Shown one piece after another: positions 1 through 12,900 of a DNA stretch of 64,000 nucleotides (the stretch's first letter is position 1; every line of letters starts with the position of its first letter). The position numbers were made by a program, and so were the translations under genes. This DNA comes from Strigops habroptila. Its lineage: Eukaryota > Chordata > Aves > Psittaciformes > Psittacidae. Under the pieces are notes generated by a model. The model made no database searches. It worked only from the letters and a program-made list of their open reading frames with translations, and was not told where the DNA came from. The stretch is taken from contig NC_046360.1 of the NCBI RefSeq assembly GCF_004027225.2, positions 1,848,001-1,912,000 of the forward strand, in the 5' to 3' direction.

Positions 1-1830
1 TCAACATGACTCCACTTCTCCAGCAAAAAGTTTGTGAATGAAACCCCAAATTCAGTCCCAGCCCTACAAGAGTTCAACCAGCATCACTGCAGAACCATCA
101 CCCACACAGAAAGGCTCAGGCAACACATAATAAGAGCAAACCCGCCTTTGCAGATCCTATTACCTTGTGATAGGGCAGCTGGAACACCATCTGACCTTTA
201 CAAACCTGATTTTTTCCCCATCTCCAGTCCTGGCCACAGCCAGAGAGAGCCATTCATCATCATTTACCATCAGGACTGCAGGAGGGGACTGGGGGGGAGC
301 GGGAAGCAGAAGGGTGCTGTGATCAGACCGCTGTGTTTGGCACTCGTGGTCCCATCTCCGCTTCCCATTTGTCATTGCAGCAGTAATAAGGAAGCGAAGC
401 CGGCTGGAACGATCCAGCCTAAAAGCACACATCATTGGCAGCAGCTTCATTGCTGCCAAGTCAGAGGCAAACCAGCCTCTGCTTTCCTAAGGGTATGTCT
501 GATAAGTGTATGGAAGGGATGCGCTGCAGTGAGTGTCTACCCCGAAGCACAGAGCCCACCATGGCACCCGAGCAGAGGGATCCCACCAGGACCCTCGCTG
601 TGGGCTGCAGCGATGAACGATGCTCCCCTGCACGGGGGAGGGTAATTACTGTGATCAGAAACATCCAGAGGGGGAAACGTTACACCAGATATTACCAATT
701 AACCCAGAAATCTAAACATCACGATTGCTGCAATTAATAGGATCCTGCACTGGCACTAATTGCCAGGCTGCGAGAGGCGGCTGTGCCGGGAGCGAGGGAG
801 GAAGGGAGCGGGAGATCACAGCTCCAACTGGGGGTGCTACAGGGGGGTCCCATCTAGAGCTGTGCCAGAATGGAAGTGGTAGGGGTGGCTGGAGGGCTGA
901 AGAGGGTCTCCTCCCTTTGGAGCTACATCAGGGTGCTCAGGGCCTTGCATAAAGCTTGTTAAACATCCAGCAAGGCAAATCTGCTCGTGGTGGCATCACT
1001 GAGTGTCCCCATAGGAGCTGATGCTGTACCCAGCCTCACCCTCAGCACAACCCTCCGTGGCTATGGTGGGCTGCAGACCACAGCACAACCATGCTAAGGG
1101 TGTCATTGTGTGCCAGGGGGACAGCGTGCCTGGGGAAAGTGTGGTCCATGGTGAACATCACATCTGCTCCACGTCTCCAGTGACCAGCATAGAAGTTACC
1201 CCATCTCCCTGTTTTAGGAGCACTGAAAGCACAGAAACACCAAGCAAAGCTGGATAAAACAACAACCCAATGCCTTTTCTTCCCTTCCCTATGAGCCCAG
1301 CTCACACAGCCCCATCACAGCCCCATCAGGAAGCCTCAGGTTTAAGCAGGAGGGAGGATCCCGCTTCCCCACCAGCATTTTTACAACTCTGAGCTCATTT
1401 GGAAAGGGGTTCCTCTGCAGAGAGCAAATGCTCCCACTAACAGCAGCTCTGCTCTTCAAGTAACCTGTTGGTCCCTACTCCCAGCATGCAAATGCAGCTC
1501 GTGAGGGCAAAGCGATGCGACATAATGGATGTGATGTCAAGAAAAATTAAATCAAATGTCAGGATAAAATTCCAGGGGGAAACATACTTTTATGATTCAT
1601 AATGCCAACCAATTATCCCTGTGACAGGCTGAGCGGCAGTATTTTATCATGCCCAGCAGCCTGGAAAGGGAGTTGTGCAAATCAGATCATAAAAAGATCC
1701 TTTAACAAACTCAGTGGACGTTGTAATGATCACCAGCACACACTTCATTTTTCAGCCCCAAATGACAAAACGAAGAAACCCCGTCACTCAGCGTGTGCCA
1801 GAGCTGATGTATTCCCACAGGAATTCCTGT
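1..1830. other. Intergenic DNA downstream of PTPN11, no gene seen
   Basis: No exon, RNA gene or repeat that I recognise lies here. Open frames of up to 203 codons exist on both strands, but none shows a recognisable domain or splice-flanked conserved segment. The stretch 640-765 is rich in homeodomain-type TAATTA/CAATTAA cores, and an octamer ATGCAAAT is at 1486-1493, so parts may be regulatory; that is inference only. Confidence 0.5.
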
Positions 1831-2155
1831 ATGCCTGCAAGAAACCTGGAGAGGGGCTTTGGACAAGGGCCTGTAGGGACAGGACAAGGGGAATGGCTTT
1901 AACCTGCCAGAGGGGAGGCTGAGATGAGCTCTTAGGCAGAAGCTCTTCCCTGTGAGGGTGCTGAGGCGCTGGCACAGGGTGCCCAGAGAAGCTGTGGCTG
2001 CCCCATCCCTGGCAGTGTTCAAGGCCAGGTTGGACACAGGGGCTTGGAGCAACCTGCTCTAGTGGAAGGTGTCCCTGCCCATGGCAGGGGGTTGGAACTG
2101 GATGAGCTTTAAGGTCCCTTCCAACCCAAACCAGTCTGGGATTCTATATTCTATT
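1831..2155 (+). mobile_element. CR1 LINE 3' tail (5'-truncated)
   Basis: This is the typical 3' end of a bird CR1 retrotransposon in plus orientation. The gagaggggctttggacaagg block is at about 1848, followed by the ggcacagggtgcccagagaa and ggttggacacaggggcttgg blocks and a terminal repeat of ATTCTAT units at 2141-2155. It is 5'-truncated and non-coding. It is very similar to the copies at 3911, 36054 and 39001, so all four belong to the same or closely related young subfamilies. Confidence 0.93.
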
Positions 2156-3910
2156 CCCAGCAAAAGCAGCTCCAGCGCCTCGTCCACTCTGGTGCTTGAG
2201 ATCTCTCTTTCTCCCACCGGCACAGGCAGGGCTCAGCCAGCCATCCCAAACACACCACGGATCTTTTCACCCTCAGCGGCTGACATGCTCCAGCGCTACT
2301 TGCTTTGGGCAGCGAGACATGAAAACAAGGTTTCATTTCCATCAGAAACAGGGAGTAATTGAATATCTCAAGCAGGTATGACACATTGCCCTTGGTGACG
2401 CTGCTCCTCACATCACATCAGCTGATGTGATGCAGGGGGGGCTTAGCCAGGCGCTATGGCCAGCACAGCGGCTGCCGAAGCGGCGCTAATTCAATCTATG
2501 GAGGCCAAATGTGTGTTGTTAAACACAACATTTACCCTTGGTGGCTCAACAGCAAGCAGAGCGTGCTGGAAGGACCGTGGTGGGAGACATCAGCCTGATG
2601 GGAAGCCACCATGCTGAGACTGACCCAGGACATAGCAGCAGAAAGCCCATGCAGACACCGGCTCAGGCCGCAACACAGGATGCCCCCAAATCCCCTCCAG
2701 ATACTGAGGTTTGATGTACAAAATACAGCATTGGATGCAAAAGAGCCATCAAAACCCAACAAAACCATCAGCATTATTTTAAATCCCTGGCACAACCGCA
2801 TTGAAAAGCAAAGGAAAAACCTCAGGAAGATAAAAAGCTTCCCACACTGGAAGCAATAGTCTGGCATGGAAGCATTTGCAAGATCACTGCTCAAAGTGTC
2901 ATCACATCAACCGGTTGTTTTGTAGGACCTACAAAATGCTTCAAACGTCAGTGTCCTCAAGTGCAGAAAGGAAGGAGGCAGTTGCATCTCTGCCAGCAAA
3001 AGTGGAGACATCTACATGAGCAATTGCTGCATAAACCAAAGCGGATTAACAAAACCTCAGCCCTGCCTCTGTGCAACAGAAATAAAAGCCTGGAATGAGA
3101 AATAAGAGCTTTTCTGGCTCAGGAAAAGAGTGTTTGGACCAAGAGGGGGAAACATAAATTCTACTTATTAAACCTGCACCCAGGAGCTCTGCCTGGCTGG
3201 GGCGAATCTTTACCTGGCCCTTGTTTGTGTTATATGGACCTTTTCCAAGCAAGCAGGTTAAATATTTGCATCCTGGAGATATAAAAGAAATACCAAGTCC
3301 CTGAGATCTGGCTCTTTCTATCCCTGTTAATAGAATAGAATTCCTGGCTGGTGCGGGATCATTTTGGAGAGGTGTTTAATTGGCACTTACTGCGGTAGCT
3401 TTCCAGCCCCCTGCCAGGATGGGACAGTTAATGAAGCGGCAGCAGCTGCTCCTGCTCCTCTTGCAATAACAACAGGGTCGTAGGAGGCAGGACCAAGCCA
3501 CGGGCTCATCGGCACACACAGACACCGACTCCGCTCCCCACCGCTCCCCTGCAGCCACAGGTCTTATGGCAAAGGGATTTGTTTCCCTGTTCCCAGCCTG
3601 TGCCCAAACACGGCAGCAATTCCCTTGCTGAGCCCATGGAGGATGGTGAAGCCGCATCCGCTGGAGCCCACGGTGTCTGCTCCCAACCCGTCTGGAGCAG
3701 AAACAGAGCCCAGATGGTGACAGGCTGCCATTCCCACTGCTGCTCCATGTGATGGAGCATCCCTCCTGCCTCTCAGGGAGACTTCCACCAGACCACTCCT
3801 AAAAAAGGCAAAAGCAAAGTGGCAAAACAGGGGCAAGGGAGTTGTGCTCACAAAGTCCTGCACCAAGAGGTACCCCCACGGCATGAACATGTTTTCTCAG
3901 CAGGTTTTAG
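2156..3910. other. Intergenic DNA, nothing recognised
   Basis: This is the spacer between two CR1 tails. I see no supported exon, RNA gene or structured repeat. A 120-codon minus-strand frame (2532-2894) has no recognisable domain and is treated as chance. Confidence 0.45.
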
Positions 3911-4288
3911 CATCACAGGCTGGTTTGTGTTGGAAGGGACCTTAAAGCTCATCCAGTTCCAACCCCCCGCCCTGGGCAGGGACACCTTCCACTAGAGCAG
4001 GTTGCTCCAAGCCCCTGTGTCCAACCTGGCCTTGAACACTGCCAGGGATGGGGCAGCCACAGCTTCTCTGGGAAAAGTCTGTGCCAGCGCCTCAGCACCC
4101 TCACAGGGAAGAGCTTCTGCCTCAGAGCTCATCTCAATCTCTCCTCTGGCAGGTTAAAGCCATTCCCCTTGTCTTGTCTCTAGAGGCCCTTGTCCAAAGC
4201 CCCTCTCCAGCTTTCTTGTAACCCCTTTAGGCACCAGAAGCTGCTCTAAGGTCTCCCTGAAGCCTTGTCTTCTCCAGGCTGAACAAGC
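3911..4288 (-). mobile_element. CR1 LINE 3' tail, reverse orientation
   Basis: This is the reverse complement of the same CR1 3' tail found at 1831-2155. It begins at the 3' end with a ggtttgtgttggaagggacc block and runs back through the ggttgctccaagcccctgtg and gcctcagcaccctcacaggg blocks to a gccttgtcttctccaggctg block near 4285. It is a little longer at its 5' side than the first copy. Apart from the 5' truncation its boundaries are approximate; the terminal ATTCTAT repeats are eroded. Confidence 0.92.
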
Positions 4289-4743
4289 ATGGTACCCCAG
4301 GCTTTGGCTATCCACAGACCTCCTGAGCTGCTCCCATCATCGGGACCCTGGAGAGATGGACCCAGGTCTACTTCACACCCCCTCAACCATGCATCCACCC
4401 CTTCCAGTGGCCGACTGGCTGCAAAGGGCACCCACAGCCACCACGTAGGAGCCCCCCAGCCTTTGCACAGACAGGTCTGATCAGAACTGCTGCCACCGTC
4501 CCCACTGCCACATGACACAGCATCTGAATGGCCTTAAAATAAACTTCTCCTCCTTTCTTATGCATGACCAAGCTTCCCTTGCAAGTACGTGTGCCTGTGC
4601 ATGCACGTGTGCGTCCACACGCGCTCCTCACTGTGCCGGCACCGTAGGCAGCAGCGCGCTCGTCCTGTTTTAAATAAAGCAGTTTTTAAATCTCTCAGAA
4701 TTTAGCAACAATTGCCATGGATACCAATCACCGATATCCCTCT

Positions 4744-4757
4744 GTTACCATGGCAAC
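4744..4757. promoter_or_regulatory. Perfect X-box (RFX-type) palindrome
   Basis: The 14-base site GTTACCATGGCAAC is a perfect inverted repeat that fits the RFX-family X-box consensus (GTNRCC, spacer, RGYAAC). A degenerate second copy, GTATCCATGGCAAT read on the minus strand, lies 20 bp upstream at 4711-4724. RFX factors bind such sites at ciliary, neuronal and immune promoters and enhancers. No promoter or gene start is recognisable nearby, so an enhancer or boundary role is inferred, not shown. Confidence 0.5.
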
Positions 4758-6339
4758 GCCTTCCCCATCCTGCCCATTTATCCTGGAACTGACACACCAT
4801 TTATCGTGAGTGATAGGAAGGGAATTTGAAAGCAACCTTCCCCTAAGTGCACGGAAGCATAAAAATCCTCCGTGAGGAAATAACTATTAATAGAGATAAA
4901 CCAGCTACAGCGCGTATTGGCCCCAGACTGATGGGACACGGGGGGTGTTTTGTGCCTGTGCACTGCTAAACAATGAGCATAACATGAGCAAAACGCATCC
5001 TCCAGCAAAAGGGAAGGCAGGAAAAGGGTCAGCAAGGCTCAGGAATGGAAAACAAACATGCACAACATATTCCTGCACGTTTAATGTGCAAATAATTAAC
5101 ATGAGAGATGGGAAGAGTGAGACTTTGTGATGCAAAGACTGGAGTAACTGCACTGTGGTGGTGGCACGGGGATGTTTTGTGGTGCTGGCGGCTCACAGCC
5201 AGCCCTCACCAGGTCTGATGGCACCAGAGGACCTCCTCACTCCAGCAAAGGGACTGCCAGGGGAGTGGAGTCAGCAATCCAGGCAGGTGAACCGAACATA
5301 AACACCTCATGCTTGGTACTTCTGGTGCCTGCTGGGGTAATATTCGAGAGGCCTGAGATCTCCACAGTGTTTATTTTCATGATATACCTGACAGCTCAGC
5401 ACAGGCTGTTTATTATTCCCCACATCTTCGAGAGTCAAACTCAGCAGAGCCGGAGCTCACGGATTGCTTAACGCAACCCATTGCCCTGAAGCACACGGGA
5501 GCTGAACGCGTTAAGCACAAAGCGGCTCCGCAGTTCAGTTGAGTGACAAGCACTCACATGCAAGAGCCTCCAGGCTCTCACGCACCAGCAACCAGCCCCT
5601 TTGCAGCACAGCCTGGAACAAAGCCTCTTCCTGGTTTCTGATCCCATGCCAGAGCATCGAGCCTGTCAGGAACACTCAGCAACAAGCCGGAGAAAGGGGA
5701 ACAAGCCTTGTAGAAGAAAGCCCACTGCCACCAGGACCCTTCTTCCTCCACCCTTCATAAAACAGGAGAATAAAAGGCTCCCTCCCAACACCAGCCCTCC
5801 TGTCCTACAGCTTAAGGCACAGTGGTGCTGACCAAGAATGACAGTGAACAAGAAGCAAGCCCAGGTAGTGAGCAAGACAATGGCTCCAGCCCCAATTTCG
5901 TTTTCCAAGTGCATTACCATTAAGACTGTATAACTCATCCTAAAGAGCTTCATGCTTGAAGGGCAAGATATAACCGCAGGGAGCGGGACCCCAAGCATTC
6001 CTTTGGGAAGGATGGAGGCGCAGTCTGGCACAGCTGACCACCCTGAGGACACACTTACTCGTTCTGCAGGGTGACAGGAACATGCTGGCTCCATCCTTTG
6101 GTTTTCAGCAATGGCAGACACTGAGTATTTAGGAGAGCAGCTCCATATTTTTCTCCTGTCTCTGATAGGAACATCATGATCCAGACCAAGTCCATCCAGT
6201 GAGCTGTGCCTGGGAAGAGCAATTTGAGTAACAGAGTCCACTGCTTTTCCTTGATATGCAGAAATGCACCTCTGCAATGGAAGTCACCACTCTAAGGCTT
6301 TGATTGATTCAGCTGAATTTTAGGAGCAGATTGTCCAGA

Positions 6340-6500
6340 TGCTGATATTACTATGCAAATCTAGGCCTGGAAAACGGAGCCCAGCGCTGATGAGTTGTAT
6401 AATTATGAGCTGCTATGGTTAATTTTCAGACAGCTCCTTACGGGATAATCCTTCGAAATTTATTTCAGATTTCATACAGTATTTAGTTAAATGTCTTTAT
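6340..6500. promoter_or_regulatory. AT-rich patch with octamer, possible enhancer
   Basis: An ATGCAAAT octamer (6353-6360) is followed by TATAATTATG near 6398 and GGTTAATTTTC near 6418, in a short AT-rich block set between more GC-rich flanks. The density of POU and homeodomain-like cores resembles conserved non-coding enhancers. Conservation across species cannot be checked here. Confidence 0.2.
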
Positions 6501-9500
6501 TAGGGTCAGCAGCAGTCTCCAAGGCTGAAGGCTACACAGGGGTTAGCACAGGACACCGGCAGGGACGGCAGTGCAAAGCAATCCAGTGTAGGTGCTCTGG
6601 AAGCACTGCATTTCCCTGAGCTCACGAGCCATGAGGAATGTGAATTGACTGCAATGTGCAGAAAGGCCATTAATTACAATAATGCAAGTCACTGCAAACA
6701 TCTGTGATGAACAAGAGGACTTCGGGAGACTGAAGGAAGGGCAGCGGGTCACACACCGAGACAACACACTGGCTGCTGCAGATGAGATGGGTGAACGTCA
6801 GAACTCAGATCATTTCTGTTGGGGGGAAGACTTGCAAAGCACGGAGCTTGCAGGGCTCAGAAGTCCCCGGGCTGTTTGCTGTTGCACAAAAACCTACCCC
6901 AAAATACCCCAATTACAGCAGCTTTCTGCTATGTTACATCAGGACAGTGCTACAAGTACAATCAGCCGCTGTCAAAGGATGCCAGCAGCGTGTCCATTTG
7001 CAGGGTCGTATCCAAAGCACAGGCTCCCAAGGGACATCAATCCCATGGGAAGACCAGGGTGGCCAAATACACACAGAGCAAACCAGGATTGCTGCAGTCG
7101 GGCAGGAGCTGAGGTCAGACTTATCTGAGACAGCGAGCGCGATCGATGTTGACTCGCCAGCCTTCGACCTGCTCTGCATACCCACAGCAGGAAGCACAGA
7201 GCCATTCCTTTCCTTCAAAAGGACACTCGCCCGCTCTACAAATACAAAACCCTTAAATGCACAAGATGAAGTGAGACCAAGCAGTTTGAAAAAGCCACCA
7301 CTTACATATGATTTCTCTCTCCTGTTTCTCTCACAGCACTTTATACCCCTTTAGTGATCATTCATGGCTGTGAATATACATAGGACTTCCACAGATCTAT
7401 AAAATTAAAGATTGAGGCCAGAAAAAACAACCATAAAGTAAGCTCAGACATAAAGACTATAAAATAAAGAGACCAGAAGGAATCACAGCATCTTCCAGCA
7501 CAAGAGACTGGGGAGTTCCTCCCCCTCCCTTCTCACATCTAAGTGACATAAATAAGAAACCTGAGAAAAGCGTCGGCATAAGAATCCAAAGATCTTTCTT
7601 CCATCAGGAGCAAACCTGCACATAGGCAAGAAAAACAGCGAGTTGTCAAGATGATGCACACTAAAAATGTAGCAGCTCCTCCGACACTCGGAGGCATTTG
7701 TTGGAAGAGCTGGGTTTTAAAATCAAACGTTTTGATCTATGAATTGTTATGCTGTCTTCGTCCATGGGGAAAACTGGAAGGAAATCAGCATATTTAGAAT
7801 CCTTTGAAGGTATGTTTCCCAACCATTACAAAAGAAAAAGGAGCGGGGGGGAAACAGATACACATTTGAGCCTCTGGCCCCAGTTCAAGGCAAAGGAAGA
7901 GTTCAGAGGCTTGAAGCACAAGCGCCATGTGATGGGCTCAAGGGTGATCCCAAGGGAAGGCTCAAAAAGCACAACCAGGTGTAATATGCAGGGACACAAA
8001 ACAAGAACTGCTTCCCTGAAAATGGAAATGATTCCCTTTTTCCTGACCCATTCAGCTCTTCTTGCTGCAGGATCAGAGGAGCCCTACGAGGTACACACCT
8101 TCCTGTGTCTCGGGAAGCATTCAGAATTCACCTAAACACGCGCTCCATGGGAGTTCATCCTGAAGAAAGCCAGCCAAGGTTTCAAGGTTTTCTGGAGATA
8201 ACAAACCTGTCCTTGAGCAATATCAGGTCATCTGAGTTTGTATCAACACAGAGAGCGCTGCGAGAATAAATCCTGCTCATAATCACCTACACAGGGCAAG
8301 CAGAAACGCACCAAAGCAGCCTGGGAGGAAGCAGGAGGGGCTGTAGGTGTCACCACCTCGCTTTAATATTTGTCAAAGTTCTTGGTTTGGACCAGTCCCT
8401 CCTTCCCAACCCTGAAATGGATTATAAAACCACTGCTATACACAGACTGCTAGGCGCATTTGTAAACAGAAAGGTCTTACTCCGCAGGGTAATCGCCTTA
8501 ACCCCAAGCTGCTCTACACAGCTACTGTCCTCATTGGGATTCAGCTTGTATGTGGATCCGCAGAGCCCTCAACCACGGGGCTTTGCCTCCTTCCTGGCAT
8601 TTCAGAAGATTATCTCTGTGCTTTGCCATCGCCTTGAGATTAAAGCTTGTTTTACTACAGATTCAGCTGGTATTTGCTCTGCATTCAGCCGGCGCAGCTC
8701 GTGTCGGCTGTGTTACAACCTACACCCTTTATCTCCTAAACGTGTTCCAGGGTGGCTCAGGTGCATTTTTACACCACTCGGGTCCAAACAGCATCAAGGG
8801 GGAACTAATGCTTAGAGGAACCTTTTCTTGAATTTAAACCTCTTCAGGTTTTAGTGAAGCCACTCAGGCTGGCTCATTTCTGGGAATCAGTAACAGCGAT
8901 GTACCTAATGCGAACATTCCCAGTGGTTTTAAGGAAGAAAAAGCAGTATTGGTGGACTTAAAATCAGTCGGATATGCAACATGAATGGGCACATGTTCAC
9001 TCTTCTGCTCCAGGCTAGAGAACAGGTAGGACATCACATTTTTGGAAGTGTCTAGTTCCAAGTGCTACAGAGCGCCAGAGACTCTGATAGCTTTTGAAGA
9101 ATGGCAGCAGCAGCTGGCAGAAAGGAGCCTGGGGTGCAATACAGCTCCTTTCAAAGCACCAGCCCCACTTCTGAGTCACTGTGTGGTGCTGGCATAAGAG
9201 GATCTCAGGAAACAGCAGAGCCCCAAAGACAAATGGTGCAAGAGATGAAAGATCTGGAAGGAAGGAGCAGCAGGAGCAACAGCTTCTTTCCCCCTCACTC
9301 CAGAAGAGTGGCTTGCAGCTAAGCGTGATGTGGACAGAGAAAGAACAGGCTTGTCCTTGCTTTCCCCCAATTAAAAATGACTGATTATACAATAGCAAAA
9401 ATAGAGGCTAATTCTCCCCAAGCCAGTTTTGAGCATGTTCCACACCAAGGTGGAAAATGAGGAAGGAAAGGATGAAGGTCAATTATTTGAAGGTGGAATG

Positions 9501-9915
9501 GGGAAGAGAAAGCGGGAGGCAGCCAGGACACCTGGGCACTGCAGGAGCACAGGCACAGGGCTCCTAGGCCAAGGGCCACTGAGGGAGAAGCAGTACCTGG
9601 ACAGGACAGAGAACCTCCCACGGGGCAGCCAGCTGGCAGCAGATGGTAGGAACACAGAGATAAAAGCTCGTGTACATCCTATTTAATAGGAGTTTTGCTC
9701 CACTGGCTCTCAGGAAGGACAGCTGCTCTCTTCAACAGCATCTCATCCCACGGGGGGCTCAGAAGAACAGCGCGGAAACACTCTGCTCTAGAGTGGAAGA
9801 TTAGATACAACACCATCTCCTCTGAGTGCAAGCTGGAGAACACAGTCATGACAAACCATCTTAAGAAAACCATTTTATTTCTTTTTTAATTCTTCCCCCC
9901 CCCCTTTTTTTTTTT

Positions 9916-12900
9916 GTAGTTCTGAAGTTCACAGATATGCTTTTATTTCTGATAAGAGAGCTTCGCGGCAATAAAAATCACAATGCAGCTAGCAGAGCAG
10001 CTGAGCTAAGACCCATAAATACCAGCACAGAAAACAATGGACAACCACCAATATTTCTATACAGGAACTATTATTTTAATGTCACATTTTGACAATTGTA
10101 AATGGTCTACAGAATGTACGTGGGCAAAAGGCAATAAGTGAGTCTTTTCAAACACTAGATGTATCATAAACAGCGCATTGTCAACATTTACATGATTCAC
10201 ATCAAATTGATGACATCCTAATGTATTCCTTTTAAAGGATAGAAATTTTCTCAATAAAATATTACATTTCATTTAATACTCTGGTACAATACTTCATACA
10301 TTGCAGGAAAAAAAATAAATGCAAGGTCTACTCCACCTAATAAGAGGATCCTTTTTCATTAGTCTTTAGTACTGTAATAAAAACAAAAATCACAATAATG
10401 TCATAAATAAACAGGCTGGAAATTATTCATTAGGTTTCACTATTTGAAAGGGAGAAATTAAAAAATTAATTTGAAATAATGAAGTTATGGGTAGAAAATC
10501 AAAACCTGACAACACATCCTAGTACCAGCTGTGATTTTGCTCTCATCCCTACAACAAAAAAGACAGGTTTTATAACTTCGTTAGCTGTATCCGAGTTAAT
10601 TGTGTTTCAAAGACAGATCTTAAGAGGAAAAAGTAATGTTTGGTCAGGATTAATAGGAGAACCAATCAGTCCTAACAACAGTTAGCTGAAATTAAAGTGT
10701 ATGCTATAAAACATTCAGTAAATGAAGTCTGCAGCAAATTCATGCTGGCATAAATTATTGTGCCGTAGGAGTTGGGTTAAAGTTTCCCTTGTGGTATAAA
10801 GTCTCCACCAGAACACTTCAGAACTGCATCCCTTTTCCACTGACACAGCAAAAGCTTGAAATCAATGCTTAAAAATTTATTCTCTAAAAACTCACTAGAA
10901 ATACACGAAACCCACATTCACTTATCTCCCCTGAACCAAAGGACATTGCTCTTTCTTGCTTCATCTGCCATAAACCCCAACCACTGTTTAAAATAATTTA
11001 CAAAAATGCTTTAAGAATCACCCCTCTCCTGCTGGTGCATGAAAGATTCTACTTTGCAAGGTCTCCCCTTTGGTATCCAGCAGGGCCCAACACACCAGTT
11101 AAGAGAGGAGCAGTTATTTACAGTCTCTCAGATTCTGTTCCCTCCTTGACATTCTCCCACCATATACTCCCCGGGATTAATACACATTCTGCAGTAAGAA
11201 TTCCCTGGTTCCAAGAAAAAAAGAAAGAAGAAAACAAAAATCCTACAGAGGCAGGTCCTAAACAGCTAAAATGAGGTCGTTAGAGGCAACTTTATGTTGG
11301 CCGGATAAGCGATTGCTGCTTCTACAGGTCAATCTTTTAAGACACATCACATTAACTGAGTTCATAACAGAGTTCAGATTCATTCGGGATCCTTCTCTCA
11401 TTTCTCTTGACCTTCCCCCTGACTCTTCAGTTTGGTGCACAACACCTCCAAACCTGAACACGTTCCACCTTGCTCTGACATATGAAGGGCAGCATTTGTC
11501 TAACACTGCAAAGTTTCAGACAAATATTTAATTGCTGTCAATTGCTCTATACAAATACCAACACTTACAACTGATCCCTGTTCAGCAGGAGGAAGCTGAG
11601 GGACAGCAGAGGAAGCAGGTGATGTAGAATAGGTATCTCACTACCTCATGAATAGATTTCTCTCTCATCATGACTGGAAATTTTAGATCTAGCAAGGGCT
11701 AGCTTATGGCTAGAGTATAAGGCTATGACATTAGAACACATATTATGGTATGCTGGTGACAGGAGTTCCAAAGAAAACCCAAAGCCTCCAAAGACAAAAA
11801 GGACAATAGGCAAAGTAACAAAATTCTGCTTAACGTTAAAGAAGCACCTTCATTCAGTTCAAACAAAGTGTTCCAATATTTGATTTTGCAAAGCACTCTC
11901 AGGAACAGGCAATGTAATCTCCCACTTCACCTTTCACAAAGCTGCATTAATTACATTCCAGGCTTCAGCATCAGTTCATTAGTAAGGCCAATCACGCGGT
12001 TCCATTGGCCCTGCACCCTCGCACACAGCAGTTAAATGCAGTATTCACCATCTGCATCTGCTGTATGAAAATGGCAATAATTCCTTAACACCACTTAAAT
12101 CGCAGAACTTCCCCAGAAACGTGGGGAAAAGGTGTTGGTAAGACACCACCAGCACCCACTCCCGGGGACCCATCCTGCCATCAACGCACACCCGCGGCTG
12201 CTCATGGCTTCGAGGGGAGCTTCTCATCCAGATAATTGGACAGAGCAAACGAAGTGAAGGAACCCAATTAAGTGGCAGCTTAACAGCAGTTCTTGGTTCT
12301 AGAGTCTGTAGGACTGTGTCTCACTGACAACAATCAGAAGTGGTTTCAGATGCGCGTGAGTTTTAACCGAATAGGGACAGCAAAGTCAATGCAGCTCTGA
12401 AAGGCACTTCAGGTAGAGCAGTAACCAACTCCTGCCAGATGGAAGGATCCAGAACAAGCTTGCTGGTCCTGCTGCCTGGGCTGCCCTTTCCAACTAAGGC
12501 AATTTCAGTGGGTGCCTTGCTTCCACACACTGCTTCCCCCCATGGCTTTAGTTGAGCCACTCGAACAAGCATAAGGCCTTACCAAAAACCAGAAGGCTCA
12601 AGAGCTTCCACCTCCCCAGCAGAAGGGGAAGAGGGTTACCTCACGCTAAGGTAACAGCCTGCACAGTGGGTTACTTGTTTCACTGTTTTAAATACGCTGC
12701 CAAGGTCTCATCATGCAACTTTTAAAAATACCTTAATTCTACAAGTTCAATCTCTTGCTTAACAGATGAACACAGACAAACAAACACAGACAGTGTCCTC
12801 CCAAACTGCCAGGCCACTGCCTTTTGAGAGATACAGTAAATGTCTATTTTGGATAGAGATCACGGAAAAGAAATCTTGTTTGATGTAAAGGCTACCTTGC

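Larger units (their letters stand above)
4289..9915. other. Intergenic DNA beyond the PTPN11 poly(A) site
   Basis: No gene can be supported. Visible structure consists of an alternating purine/pyrimidine tract near 4583-4620, two RFX X-box-like palindromes at 4711-4724 and 4744-4757, and an AT-rich patch with an octamer at 6353-6360. A 203-codon minus-strand frame (5666-6277) has no domain I recognise and no codon pattern that convinces me. Confidence 0.45.

Noticed and set aside
34-645. 203-codon plus-strand open frame at the window start
   Set aside because: No domain or family is recognisable, overlapping frames exist on the other strand, and no splice or promoter signals support it.
5666-6277. 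203-codon minus-strand open frame downstream of PTPN11
   Set aside because: It has long hydrophobic stretches but no recognisable family, no poly(A) signal and no exon-like borders. It is most likely chance.
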